Shown here one piece after another: positions 23,854 to 34,232 of a DNA stretch of 64,000 bases (its first letter is position 1; each line of letters starts with the position of its first letter). The position numbers and the translations under genes are program-made. Source of the stretch: Dioscorea cayenensis subsp. rotundata (Eukaryota > Streptophyta > Magnoliopsida > Dioscoreales > Dioscoreaceae); NCBI RefSeq assembly GCF_009730915.1, contig NW_024087301.1, positions 1 through 64,000 of the forward strand. The letters are read 5' to 3'. A model generated the notes under the pieces. It saw nothing but the letters and a program-made list of their open reading frames with translations. It was not told the origin of the DNA and did not search any database.

Positions 23854-26692
23854 CTATTCTCGAAGGGTGAGTTTTGGCACATGTTGAATCTTGTACCAAT
23901 CTTCCCCTGCTTCCCTCTGCAACCTGAGCATGAGCTCTTGGGACATGTAACGAAACTCCAAGCTTGGGCATTGCACCTCTCTCTACCCTCCACTCCTCAA
24001 GATTGGGCATTGGGTCAACCCGAGACACAAATGGTTTGATGTTTTCAAGAAACGCTTTGGTAATGAACAGACTTTTCAAACTAGGGAATCCACCAGTAGA
24101 GCATACCATGGTTTTCCCAAGATACACATTTTCAAAGAGTTTAAGAGTGACAAGGTATTGTAACCTCTCCAATTTGGGCATTGGGTCTTGCTCCAATCTA
24201 GAACCAAGGAGTTCAAGCTTGGTGAGACAAGTTGGGAATTCAGATACGGCGCCCCCCTTTGGCCAAAATCCAAATAACATCAATGAGAGGAGATGGTTGT
24301 GAAATGGAAAGTCCTTGGTATTGATCTCTATAGGGCAATCAGATTGATCGCCATTTATACACAAGCTGACAAGATGGTGTAGTCCACAGAGTAGATGGCT
24401 TAGCATTGTTCTCTGGTATTCCTTATCAATGAACACTTTCAACTTCCTAAGGTTTGGAAACCTCCAGTTTATTGTTTTATAGGATCCGAATTCTACATAC
24501 TCAAGTGCGAGGAGATTTTTTAGCTCAAGACTTTGTGGTGGTTTGCACCGCCAGATTTGTACATGTCTTAGTGTCATTATCTTCCATAGTGTGATTGGTA
24601 TCTCTGCTCCTGCCCTTAGAAGAACAGTCTCTAAGGATTGAAAGTTTCCTACCGACAATGGCAGGCATGGACCACACCCCAGCCTTAAATAACGCAAATG
24701 GATCATGAGCTCGATCTCTTTTGGTAATCTTACTAACTCAGTCAAATCAAGCACCCTTAGAAGCGTAAATCTAAATATTGGAGAATCATAAATTGCAGAA
24801 TAGTCTCGACCAAATGCCATCAAAGTCCTGAGTCCATGCATTGTAGAGACTCTACAGTTTTCATTTATCTTGGTGATATTGACGTTGTGGAAAGCCACAC
24901 GGCGAGATGACGCCAAATAAGTTGGTTGATCATTTTCATTCGAGCAAACTGTGAGGAAGAAGTCTTTCTTTGCTGCAGATCTTGCAAAATCCAGTAATAG
25001 ATCATGGACGCCACATTTCTTCACACTCCCATTGTTTTTCTTGGTATTTACATGAATCAAGCTCCTCTGAATCAACTCCTCTAAAATAGCTTCCCCTGTA
25101 TCCTCCATGGTCTTCCTTTCTTCCTGTGGTATGAAGCCTTCCGCAATCCATTGCCTGATTAACACATTGCCAGTGATCTCATAATCCTCAGGGTAAGCAC
25201 CCAAATAAAGAAAACATGATTTCATATGATACGGAAGATCTTCATAGCTCAAAGCAAATATTTCTTGGCATTCCTTTCCTTCTACAGCCCAATCCATCGT
25301 CTCCAACACTCTTCGCCACACAACAGGTGTTTTGTCTTTTATAGATAGGAGACCTCCAAGAACAACTAAAGCCAGAGGTAGGCCATCGCATTTGTGCATA
25401 AGACGAAGGCCGATATCAAGCAATTCATTGGTGAAATTTGCCTCAACATCTTCATAAGGAAAGGCCTTCTTGAGAAGAAGCTTCATGCTCTCATCATCAT
25501 TCAAAAGCGGAAGTTCGTACGGATTGCTTCTTGGATCTGCTCGCTTTGCAACATTAAGAAACCGAGTGGTGATCAAGACTCTGCTTCCATTGTTCACATC
25601 CGGAAAACTTCTTTGCATCTGATTCCATACATCCTCTCGCCAAATATCATCCAATACAATAAGAAACCTTTGTGTTCTTAGTGAGTCATTAAGCATGTCT
25701 ATCAAATCATTTTCTGTCATTTTCTCCAACTTCTCCTTTTCAATCTCCCAAACTTCTTCAAGCATCTTTCTGAGATGCCCCATTAAACTATTTTCTTGAG
25801 AGATTGTTACCCAAATGCGCTTGCGGAAATGATTGCTAACAGTATTGTCACGGTAGAGTTTCCGTGCAAGGGTGGTTTTCCTAGACCACCAATGCCAACT
25901 ATGCTAATGACACAAAGCCTTTGTTGTTGTTGATCTATCAGTCGTCCCAGTAGGATCTTGTGATCATTAAAGAGCCCGACTACATCAGCATCATCAGAAT
26001 ATTGAGGTAAGAAATGGTGTCTCCTTATTATGAATATTAAGTTGGAAGCATCTCCATCCTCACTCAAGTTTTGAATCCCATACACTTCTCTGCTAGCCTT
26101 GGTCTCATTAAGCCTTTCTTTTATCTTACCAATCTCCACACCAACATGACGCCTTCTTATCAACACGATTGGTTTAAACCTATTAAACAAAAGTGTTAAA
26201 TCAAAAATAGGAAATTATGGTTCATGTCAAAGTAGAGCCATGGATGGAGAAATTCTTAAGAGAGGAGCAAAGGATAAATAATAATAATAATAATAAATTC
26301 AAATATACAAACTAGGTTATATATAAAAAAGTATAAAACATTCCTCAATGATAATACTACGTAATATTACATAATATACTTTATATATATACAAAGAGCA
26401 TTCTTTATTGAAAATGATAGGATGTGTTTTCTTGTTTTATTTTAAATTTTAAATTTGATATTTTTGAATTATCATCTTCTTTTATCTCAATTCCTTGTGA
26501 TTTTTTTTATAACTATTATGACAAAGTATTTAAGATAAACAAATCCATATATGCACTAGTTATGATAGCTTAATGACCACCACAGGGTAATAAATTGCTC
26601 TACCATGCAATCTTAGAAGGATAAAGAATAAAACGCCTTCCACTATGAATCCATTTACCCACTAAACAATGTATAAATAGTACTGATATAAT

Positions 26693-26790
26693 TTATAAAA
26701 ATTTGGTTTCAACTCCACAACTACCCATACACTAGCTACAATATATAAAAGTTTGGTTTCAACTCCACAACTACCCATACACCAGCTAAG
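26693..26790. repeat. 50 bp tandem duplication in NLR-B intron 1
   Basis: Two copies of a unit beginning TTTGGTTTCAACTCCACAAC start at 26702 and 26752. NLR-A has one copy at the matching place (about 14915-14965), so the duplication is specific to NLR-B. Confidence 0.85.
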
Positions 26791-27381
26791 TACTTAACCC
26801 CCTGTTTTCTATATATTTTTATATATATATATATATATTTTAATAAAAACCTTACCCCTTATACTAAGCAAATATTGGTTGGTGATAAAATTTCTAAAAT
26901 CCTTTCTACTCTCTCTCTATGTATATATATTTTTGGGTATATTTTATACTCCAACACTATTGAATTGTTTTCAATATATTTAGTCCTACTCTATATATTA
27001 AAATTGATTGAGGTGTTTTTCTTTATTATTCACATTACTTAAAATTAAAAAAAATTATCAACACCCTTTATTTTTTTTCTATTTATTTATTTTTTGTCTA
27101 CTGCAAAGGAATCCCCTATATGATGTATTATTTTCATAGAACATCTGAAATCAAATTTAAAACCTATTCATGGAAAATTTGAAATTAAACCTCAAAACTC
27201 ATAGAAAGTGAAGACACAATTGTTCCTTTACTTTAATGAAAAAAAAAATACTTTTTTCTTACCTGTGGTTGATGCGACTCAGCCAACCATGGGACTGATC
27301 ACGATTCACAATAATGAGGAAAGTATCAATGGCGTCTTCAGCTAGGTAAGCAACTTGTATAACATCATTCACCCAGTTCTT

Positions 27382-28018
27382 TGATGGGAATTAAGCAACA
27401 ATCTCAATAAATTGTAAACAAATAAATAATCCCCAAGCTTGCAAGATGAAGGAGAGCAACCTAACAAGACCAAAAATTGCAATCACACAAGACACCAAAT
27501 TTTACGTGGAAAACCCTTAAATCAAGGGTGAAAAACCACGGGTCAATCTTGACCAATACAAGCTCCACTATGATCAAATTCAGGGTACAAGAGAGTCTCA
27601 AGAATGAGCATAAATCAGAAAAAAAATACAACTTGACCAAAACAATAGCTAAAACAAGCTATATTGGAAACAAAAGCAATATTCTGTAGCTTCTATTCTG
27701 ACCCTCATATCTCGAGCTAGGAGAAGCCAAATCACAAACCGTCTGGTGGAAATCAAGATCTGCAAGTCCCGAACGTGCCCACCAAATTTTAGCTCAATCG
27801 GACATCGTTTGACCCTCCAAACACCAGCTTGAATTTGCTGCCCCTGTCAAATCCGAACCCTGCGAAAATCTGCCGTTTTTATCTTTGCGGCTGCTATCTC
27901 CCCAGATTTTTCTCTCTCTTAACCCTAATATGATGGAAAACACTTAATAAAGTGAACCCTAATGGTCTTGGACCATTTGGGCTTTTCTCCACATAGGACG
28001 GGAGCACAATACCCAACA
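27382..28018 (-). repeat. 3' LTR of the Copia element
   Basis: 637 bp; begins (minus strand) TGTTGGGTATTG right after the polypurine tract and ends CCCATCA. Confidence 0.95.
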
Positions 28019-28032
28019 TATCTCCCCCTCAC
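28019..28032 (-). other. Polypurine tract
   Basis: Minus-strand GTGAGGGGGAGATA directly before the 3' LTR; primes plus-strand DNA synthesis. Confidence 0.85.
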
Positions 28033-28034
28033 GA

Positions 28035-30922
28035 CTATGTGGAGGTGACCGCCATCCCGGCGATCATACGGCAAACCTCTAACTTCCCTCTTGGCAAAGT
28101 CTTTGTCAACATGTCAGCACCATTGTCATCTGTATGAACTTTAGCCAACTCCAACAACTTCGCATCCAATGCATCTCGTATCCAATGATACCTCACATCA
28201 ATGTGTTTTGAGCGGGAATGAAATGTTTGATTTTTGGCAAGATAAACTGCACTTTGACTATCACAATATAAGACGTATCTCTCTTGTGTATAGCCAAGCT
28301 CAAGCAAGAACTTTTTAAGCCAAAGCAATTCCTTGCAGGCTTCTGTGATGGCAATGAACTCTGCCTCAGTTGTGGGCAATGCAACACACTTTTGTAATCT
28401 AGACTGACAGGCCACAACTCCCCCTGCAACCTTGATCAAATACCCTGAAGTGGACTTTCTAGAATCAACGTCTCCAGCCATATCAGAATCTGTATAACTG
28501 ACAAGCATAATCTTCTCACCACCAAAACAAAGATTCAAGTCTGAAGTTCCCTTAAGATACCTCATAATCTATTTCACTACATTCCAATGCTCTCTACCTG
28601 GATTTGAGAGAAATCTGCTAACATTGCTAGCAGCATAAGCAATGTCAGGTCTAGTACACACCATGTCATACATTAAACTTCCAATAGCAGATGCATAAGG
28701 AACACCTTCCATGTCAACCTTCTCGGTCTCAGTTGAAGGACTCTGACTAACACTCAGTTTGAAATGTGCAGCTAGAGGAGTGCTTACAGACTTAGACGTT
28801 CCCATGTTGAACCTCTCCAGCACCTTCTCAATATATTTCTTTTGAGACATCCAAAGCTTCTTCTCTTTTCTATCATGCACAATACTAATACCCAATATCT
28901 ACTTTGCTGATCCCAAATCTTTCATAGCAAATGAGTTGCTGAGTTGCTTCTTTAACCTGTCAATTTTAGAAAAATCTTTCCCAACAATAAGTATGTCATC
29001 AACATACAATAGCAAGATAATAAAATCACCATCAGCAAACTTGCTCACAAAGACACAATGATCAGAAGTAGTCTTTTTATAGCCTTGCTCAATCATAACC
29101 GATTCAAACTTCTTATACCATTGTCGTGGAGCTTGTTTCAAACCATACAAACTCTTTTTCAACAGACACACATGATTTTCTTTGCCTTGCACCCTGAAAC
29201 CCTCAGGTTGTTCCATATAAATTTCCTCCTTCAAATTACCATGGAGAAATGCAGTTTTGACATCCATTTGCTCAACTTCCAAATCAAGAGTTGCAACTAA
29301 ACCCAACACAGTTCTAATAGATGTCATTTTCACAACAGGTGAGAAAATCTCATCAAAGTCGATCCCTTTTCTTTGACTAAAAACTTTCACCACCAATCTA
29401 GCTTTATATCTAGGAGATGCTGAATTTCCTTCTTATTTCACCCTGTAAATCCATCTATTCTTTAAGGCCCTTTTGCCTTTAGGCAACTTGACTATATCAA
29501 TTGTATGATTGTCATCTAAGGATTTCATTTCATCTTCCATTGCATGAATCCATTTTTGTTTTTCTTCACTTTCTATGGCCTCTTTGTAATTCTTTGGTTC
29601 TCCCCCATCAGTCAAGGTCACATACTCATTAGATGGATATCTGGTGGACACATGTCTCTCTCTGTTAGACCTTCTAAGTGGAACTTGAGGTAGATCTTCA
29701 GGTTCATCTTCATGTTGCTCAGGTTGTATCTGCACATCCATTCTTGGAACATCTAATTCATCTCCAAGCTGCTGATCATCATTCTGAACATCAATATCAA
29801 CTGTCTCTAGATTTGGTATAACATGAACTGGCTCTGTATTAATTAACTCATAAGTCTTCAAGGGATCTTTCTGCCCCACCTTATCGATGTCATCAAGCAT
29901 TTGGTTTTCCATGAATACCACATTACGGCTTCTAACCTGCTTCTTCTTCACTGGATCATATAGTTTATACCCAAACTCATCATTATGACCATAGCCCACG
30001 AAGATACACTGTCTAGTCTTCTCATCAAGCTTAGACCTCTCATCTTTTGGAATATGAACAAATGCTTTGCAACCAAAAGCTCTTAAGTGGTCATAGGAAA
30101 CATCCTTTCCAAACCATATTTTATCTGGCACATCACCTTTCAAGGCCACAACAGGACTAAGATTGATCACATGTGCTGCTGCACACAATGCCTCACCCCA
30201 AAACATTTGAGGTAACTTTGCTTCTGAAAGCATGCATCTAACTCTTTCCATCAATGTTCTGTTCATTCTCTCTGCCAGACCATTAAGCTGAGGAGTTTTG
30301 GGAGGTGTCTTCTCATGTCTGATTCCGTGTTGTTTACAGTATGCATCAAGAGATCCACAATACTCACCACCGTTATCACTCCTGATACATTTGAGCTTCT
30401 TACCAGACTTTCTTTTAACTAAGGCATGGTATTCTCTGAATTTTTCAAGCACCTGATCTTTGGTATTCAAAGCATAGACCCAAAGTTTCCTGGAATGATC
30501 ATCAATGAATGTCAGAAAGTATAAGGCACCACCATAAGATTTTACCTTTAAAGGTCCACAAACATTTGAATGTACTAACTCAAGCAACTCTGACTTCCTT
30601 GAAGAGGGATGCTTCTTAAAAGATACCCTATTTTGTTTTCCTGTCATACAGTGAGAACATCTCTCTAACTCTGCATTCTTCAATCCTGGAAGCACATTCT
30701 TTTTAGCTAAGCTAGACAATCCTTTTTCACTAATATGACCAAGTCTTCTGTGCCACAAGTAAGATGCCTCCATATCTACTGCATTCACATCATCACTAGG
30801 AACAACACCTTTCAACCAATACAACTTAGAATATTTATTTCCACGGGCTACAACCATGTTTCTTTTGGTAAGTTTCCATTTTCCACCACCAAAGCAGTTG
30901 TCATATCCGTCATCATCAAGCG
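28035..30922 (-). pseudogene. Copia pol remnant: integrase, reverse transcriptase, RNase H
   Basis: From right to left: GAG-pre-integrase (LWHRRLGHISEKGL), integrase core (HSNVCGPL, TFIDDHSR, LNGLAERMNRTL), reverse transcriptase (FDEIFSPVVKM, QMDVKTAFLHG, LLLYVDDILIV) and RNase H (SYTDSDMAGD, SKHIDVRYHWIRD). Stops break it at 29433-29435 (TAA, expected CAA), 28899-28901 (TAG, expected CAG) and 28569-28571 (TAG, expected TGG). The first catalytic Asp of integrase (HSDVCGP in relatives) is Asn here, near 30565. All four are C/G to T/A transitions. The frame of this part is shifted relative to gag-protease at about 30915. Confidence 0.93.
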
Positions 30923-31996
30923 AACATCAGGAGCATACCTTACATCTTTTAGAAGTAGCTTCATACCCATGGTAGTTTGCAGACACACATCTCCAATACC
31001 AGCCACTTTTGTAATGCCACTGTTACCCATCTTCAATGAGCCAAAATCTCCAGATTTGAAAGATGTGAAGAATTCCTTCCTTGGCGTCACATGCAAATTA
31101 GCACCACTATCCACAACCCAGCTTAACTCATCAGATACAATGTTGATTATATCAGTCTCAGTAGTAAAGACCAAATCATCAGAAGTAGCAGCAGATACAG
31201 AATCACCATCTTGATCCTTCTTCTCTTGCTTGCCTTTTCCCTTGCTTTCTCGCTTCCATTTGAAACAGTTCCTTTTTATGTGCCCCATTTTGTGACAATA
31301 ATGGCATTCAACATCCTTGTATCTGGACTTGGACTTGCTTCTACTTTTATCTCTACCTTTCTGATTTCTATGAAGATTTCTCCACTGATCTTCATGAAGC
31401 AGAACCTCTGGTTGAGAAGAAGAACCTTGAGCCTTCTTTCTCATCTCCTCATTAAGAGTATTACTCTTAACTGACTCTAGAGACACCACACCACCTGGAG
31501 CAGAATTTATTATTGAGACCCGAAATGTCTCCCATGTATCTGGTAGTGTGTTCAACAGCCAAAGTCCAAGAATTTCATCCTCAAATTTAATACTCATCCC
31601 TGACAATTGATCAAGAAGCCCCTGAAAAACATTCAAGTGATCTGATATGGAAGTTCCCTCTTTATATCTCAAATTCATCATGGAATTCAACAAATACAGC
31701 TTGTTGTTTCCTGACTTTGAAGCATACAAAGACTCAATCTTCTCCCATAATTTTTTGGCTTCAGTCTCATTATCAATATGATTGTAAACATTATCATCAA
31801 CATATTGCCGAATAAACCCACAAACTTGTTGATGTGCAAATGCCCATTCTTCATCAGATTTTGAATCTGGCTTCTTCACAGCAAACACAGGTGAGTGCAT
31901 ATTTTTGATAAACAACAAATCTTTCATTTTCCCTTTCCAAAGATGATAATTGCTTCCATTCAAACTAATCATCCTGTTTGTATTTGCCTCCATCAT
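30923..31996 (-). pseudogene. Copia gag and protease remnant
   Basis: ATG at 31996. UBN2-type gag ([17 protein letters not shown]), zinc knuckle [14 protein letters not shown] near 31300, and protease active site [12 protein letters not shown] near 31105. After [13 protein letters not shown] about eight codons (NLISVGKL in relatives) are missing and the frame shifts, so the protein cannot continue into integrase. Gag itself has no stop. Confidence 0.9.
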
Positions 31997-32039
31997 TCAA
32001 GCAAGAAAACCACTATGATCACAAAGATTGAGAACCTCT

Positions 32040-32050
32040 CTCTGATACCA
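32040..32050 (-). other. Primer-binding site (initiator Met tRNA type)
   Basis: Minus-strand TGGTATCAGAG, three bases from the 5' LTR; this is the usual Copia PBS complementary to initiator Met tRNA. Confidence 0.9.
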
Positions 32051-32053
32051 CTC

Positions 32054-32690
32054 TGATGGGAATTAAGCAACAATCTCAATAAATTGTAAACAAATAAATA
32101 ATCCCCAAGCTTGCAAGATGAAGGAGAGCAACCTAACAAGACCAAAAATTGCAATCACACAAGACACCAAATTTTACGTGAAAAACCCTTAAATCAAGGG
32201 TGGAAAACCACGGGTCAATCTTGACCAATCCAAGCTCCACTATGATCAAATTCAGGGTACAAGAGAGTCTCAAGAATGAGCATAAATCAGAAAAAAAATA
32301 TAACTTGACCAAAACAATAGCTAAAACAAGCTATATTGGAAACAAAAGCAATATTCTGTAGCTTCTGTTCTGACCCTCATATCTCGCGGTAGGAGAAGCT
32401 AAATCACAAACCGTCTGGTGGAAATCAAGTTCTGCAAGTCCCGAACATGCCCACCAAATTTCAGCTCAATCAGACATCGTTTGACCCTCCAAACACCAGC
32501 TTGAATTTGCTGCCCCTGTCAAATCCGAACCCTGTGAAAATTTGCCGTTTTAATCTTTGCGGCTGCTATCTCCCCAGATTTTTCTCTCTCTTAACCCTAA
32601 TATGATGGAAAACACTTAATAAAGTGAACCCTAATGGGCTTGGACCATTTGGGCTTTTCTCCACATAGGACGGGAGCCCAATACCCAACA
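32054..32690 (-). repeat. 5' LTR of the Copia element
   Basis: 637 bp, same length as its partner; differences are nearly all single-base. Confidence 0.95.
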
Positions 32691-32868
32691 TTCTTCACCC
32701 TTTCATCCCTCTTTCCTTTTGCATCAGCATCTTTGAGGAAGCATTTAATCCTACGAAGCTCTCTTTCCATCCACTCCACCTCATCACGCAATCCATACAA
32801 TAACCAGAATTCTTGAGACAAGAGCCAGCAAGCCTGGTTACCACCTGTGAAACAACGGATTGAGCCAT

Positions 32869-33538
32869 CTCTCTCTCACATTCTCTACTACTTTGTAACG
32901 ATCTCGTCTGTGATTAGGGTTTCAAAAATAGTATAAGCAATAGAGAAGAAAAGAAGTGAGAGAGAAAAGAAAGAGAAAGATGCCCTTGGGCTACACGCCA
33001 TTCATTCTTATTAATTTGAAGAAAATCAGTTTTTTTCTTGATTCACTGATTGCAAGAGATGAAAATTAGTTTTTCTTTCTATTAATTTGAAGATAGTATA
33101 TTTGATGATGGCTTCTAATCAACGCAGAATATTGAAAAGCAGGAAGGAAGGAATAAAGCAGTTCTTTAATATAATGGGTGATTTCTTTATTCATCCAAGC
33201 ACCTTTATTATTATTTAATATGAAAGAATAAAAAAAAACAATTCGGAGTTCGATTAAGGTACGTGTGGAGCCATGCATGCACTGGAAGACACTAAGCAAA
33301 AGGTGACGAAGATGTGACAAAAGAATTTTAAGGATCAGCAAGAGACGAATGTGTTCATGTCGTGAGCAAATGCACAATTGAAAAAAGAATAAATATATGT
33401 CTTCTAGTTCTTATGCGTTGCAAGTCATAGCTTGCATTTTATTCTTATTATTAGAAGAATAATTGAAGAAGAAGAATAGAGAAGCATAGTTTCATTCTTT
33501 TTCAATTGTATTGTACAAATTAAAGGTGCAACATCTAT
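32869..33538. other. NLR-B upstream region
   Basis: No gene. Matches the upstream of NLR-D in parts (33060-33240 to 215-420; 33280-33460 to 590-770). An extra segment at 32890-33010 is not in the other copies. Confidence 0.65.
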
Positions 33539-33749
33539 ATATATATATATATAATATATATTTTTTGAATAATAGGCGACAAGCACCTTTTTATATAAAT
33601 AAAGCCCGGATAAATAGTGTATGTACAATACAGTAATAATATAAAAATCCCGAGTGAACATTGTACGAATAATGTATGAACAATACTGCCGGAGAAAGGA
33701 TTTGAACCATGACCTTCCTTTTTACACTATAGTATCATACCATTAGGTA
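33539..33749 (-). mobile_element. tRNA-derived SINE
   Basis: On the minus strand the element starts TACCTAATGGTATGATAC, close to a tRNA A box, and has a perfect B box GGTTCAAATCC about 40 bases on. It ends CTTGTCGCCTATTATTCAAA with an A/T-rich tail. CAACATCTAT is duplicated on each side (33529-33538 and 33750-33759). About 210 bp, Pol III type, non-autonomous; its mobilisation would depend on a LINE. Confidence 0.85.
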
Positions 33750-34232
33750 CAACATCTATTTATCTTGGCTAATTTGTATAAAAGAGGGGATCAGCCTCGT
33801 GCTCTCCTGATGGACGGCGCTTCAAATGGCGATCCAAAAAGGGTGGGGTGGGAGGGAATCTCTCCAGAAGGTTGATAAGCTTTCCTCTGCCGTTCTTTCA
33901 TGGTGCTCCAATGACAAAGCTCGACTTTATATAGATGATTTGGAAAATATACTGGATGAGAACATGGTGCTTTCCTTCAATGCTGAAATCGAGGATGACA
34001 ACATAGAAGAGGAACTCGAGGTGGGATGGGCGACTCGCTCCACGATGACCTCCTCGGCGGTGGTATTCGGGATGGCGGTCGGACAGGTAAAACTGGAGGC
34101 TAGAAGGGAGGCGGGGTTCGCAAACCCGCTGCCCGGTTCCATCAGCAGGTCCCTCCCACTCGTCCTTCAAGTAGAGACCTTCCTCATCCGTGCAGCAGCC
34201 TGGTCCGGTAGGGTACTTCATTTGTTCAAGCA

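Larger units (their letters stand above)
27382..32690 (-). mobile_element. Copia LTR retrotransposon (Tork/Tnt1-like) inside NLR-B exon 1
   Basis: Two 637 bp LTRs (27382-28018 and 32054-32690), TG..CA in plus-strand terms, are flanked by a perfect 5 bp duplication TTCTT (27377-27381, 32691-32695). The uninterrupted NLR-A exon reads CAGTTCTTCACC at this place, which is the empty site. A primer-binding site and a polypurine tract are present and set the minus orientation. By eye I count about 17 differences between LTRs (roughly 2.7%), so the insertion is fairly young. The coding region has several stops and a frameshift. Confidence 0.97.
23854..32868 (-). pseudogene. CC-NLR disease-resistance pseudogene NLR-B, split by a Copia element
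   Basis: Exon 1 runs from ATG 32868 to 32696 and resumes at 27381 down to 27263 (donor CAG|GTAAG); the Copia element lies between. Intron to acceptor AATAG, then exon 2 from 26179. Motifs: kinase-2 FLIVLDDIW, GSRVLITTR, GLPLALVVLGG, CFLYLGAYPEDYEI, LIRQWIAEGF, GVHDLLLDF, then LRRs; 23765-25783 is one open frame of 672 codons. Lesions: 1 bp lost in exon 1 near 32825; Copia insertion; 1 bp lost in the P-loop near 25880 (GGLGKPP instead of GGLGKTT); and a 77 bp deletion at about 23960 that shifts the C-terminus into an unrelated tail. The ancestral stop is at 23854-23856. Confidence 0.9.

Noticed and set aside
33539-33749. A functional tRNA gene on the minus strand
   Set aside because: The B box is good but no cloverleaf with paired acceptor stem can be drawn by eye, and the target duplication marks a SINE.
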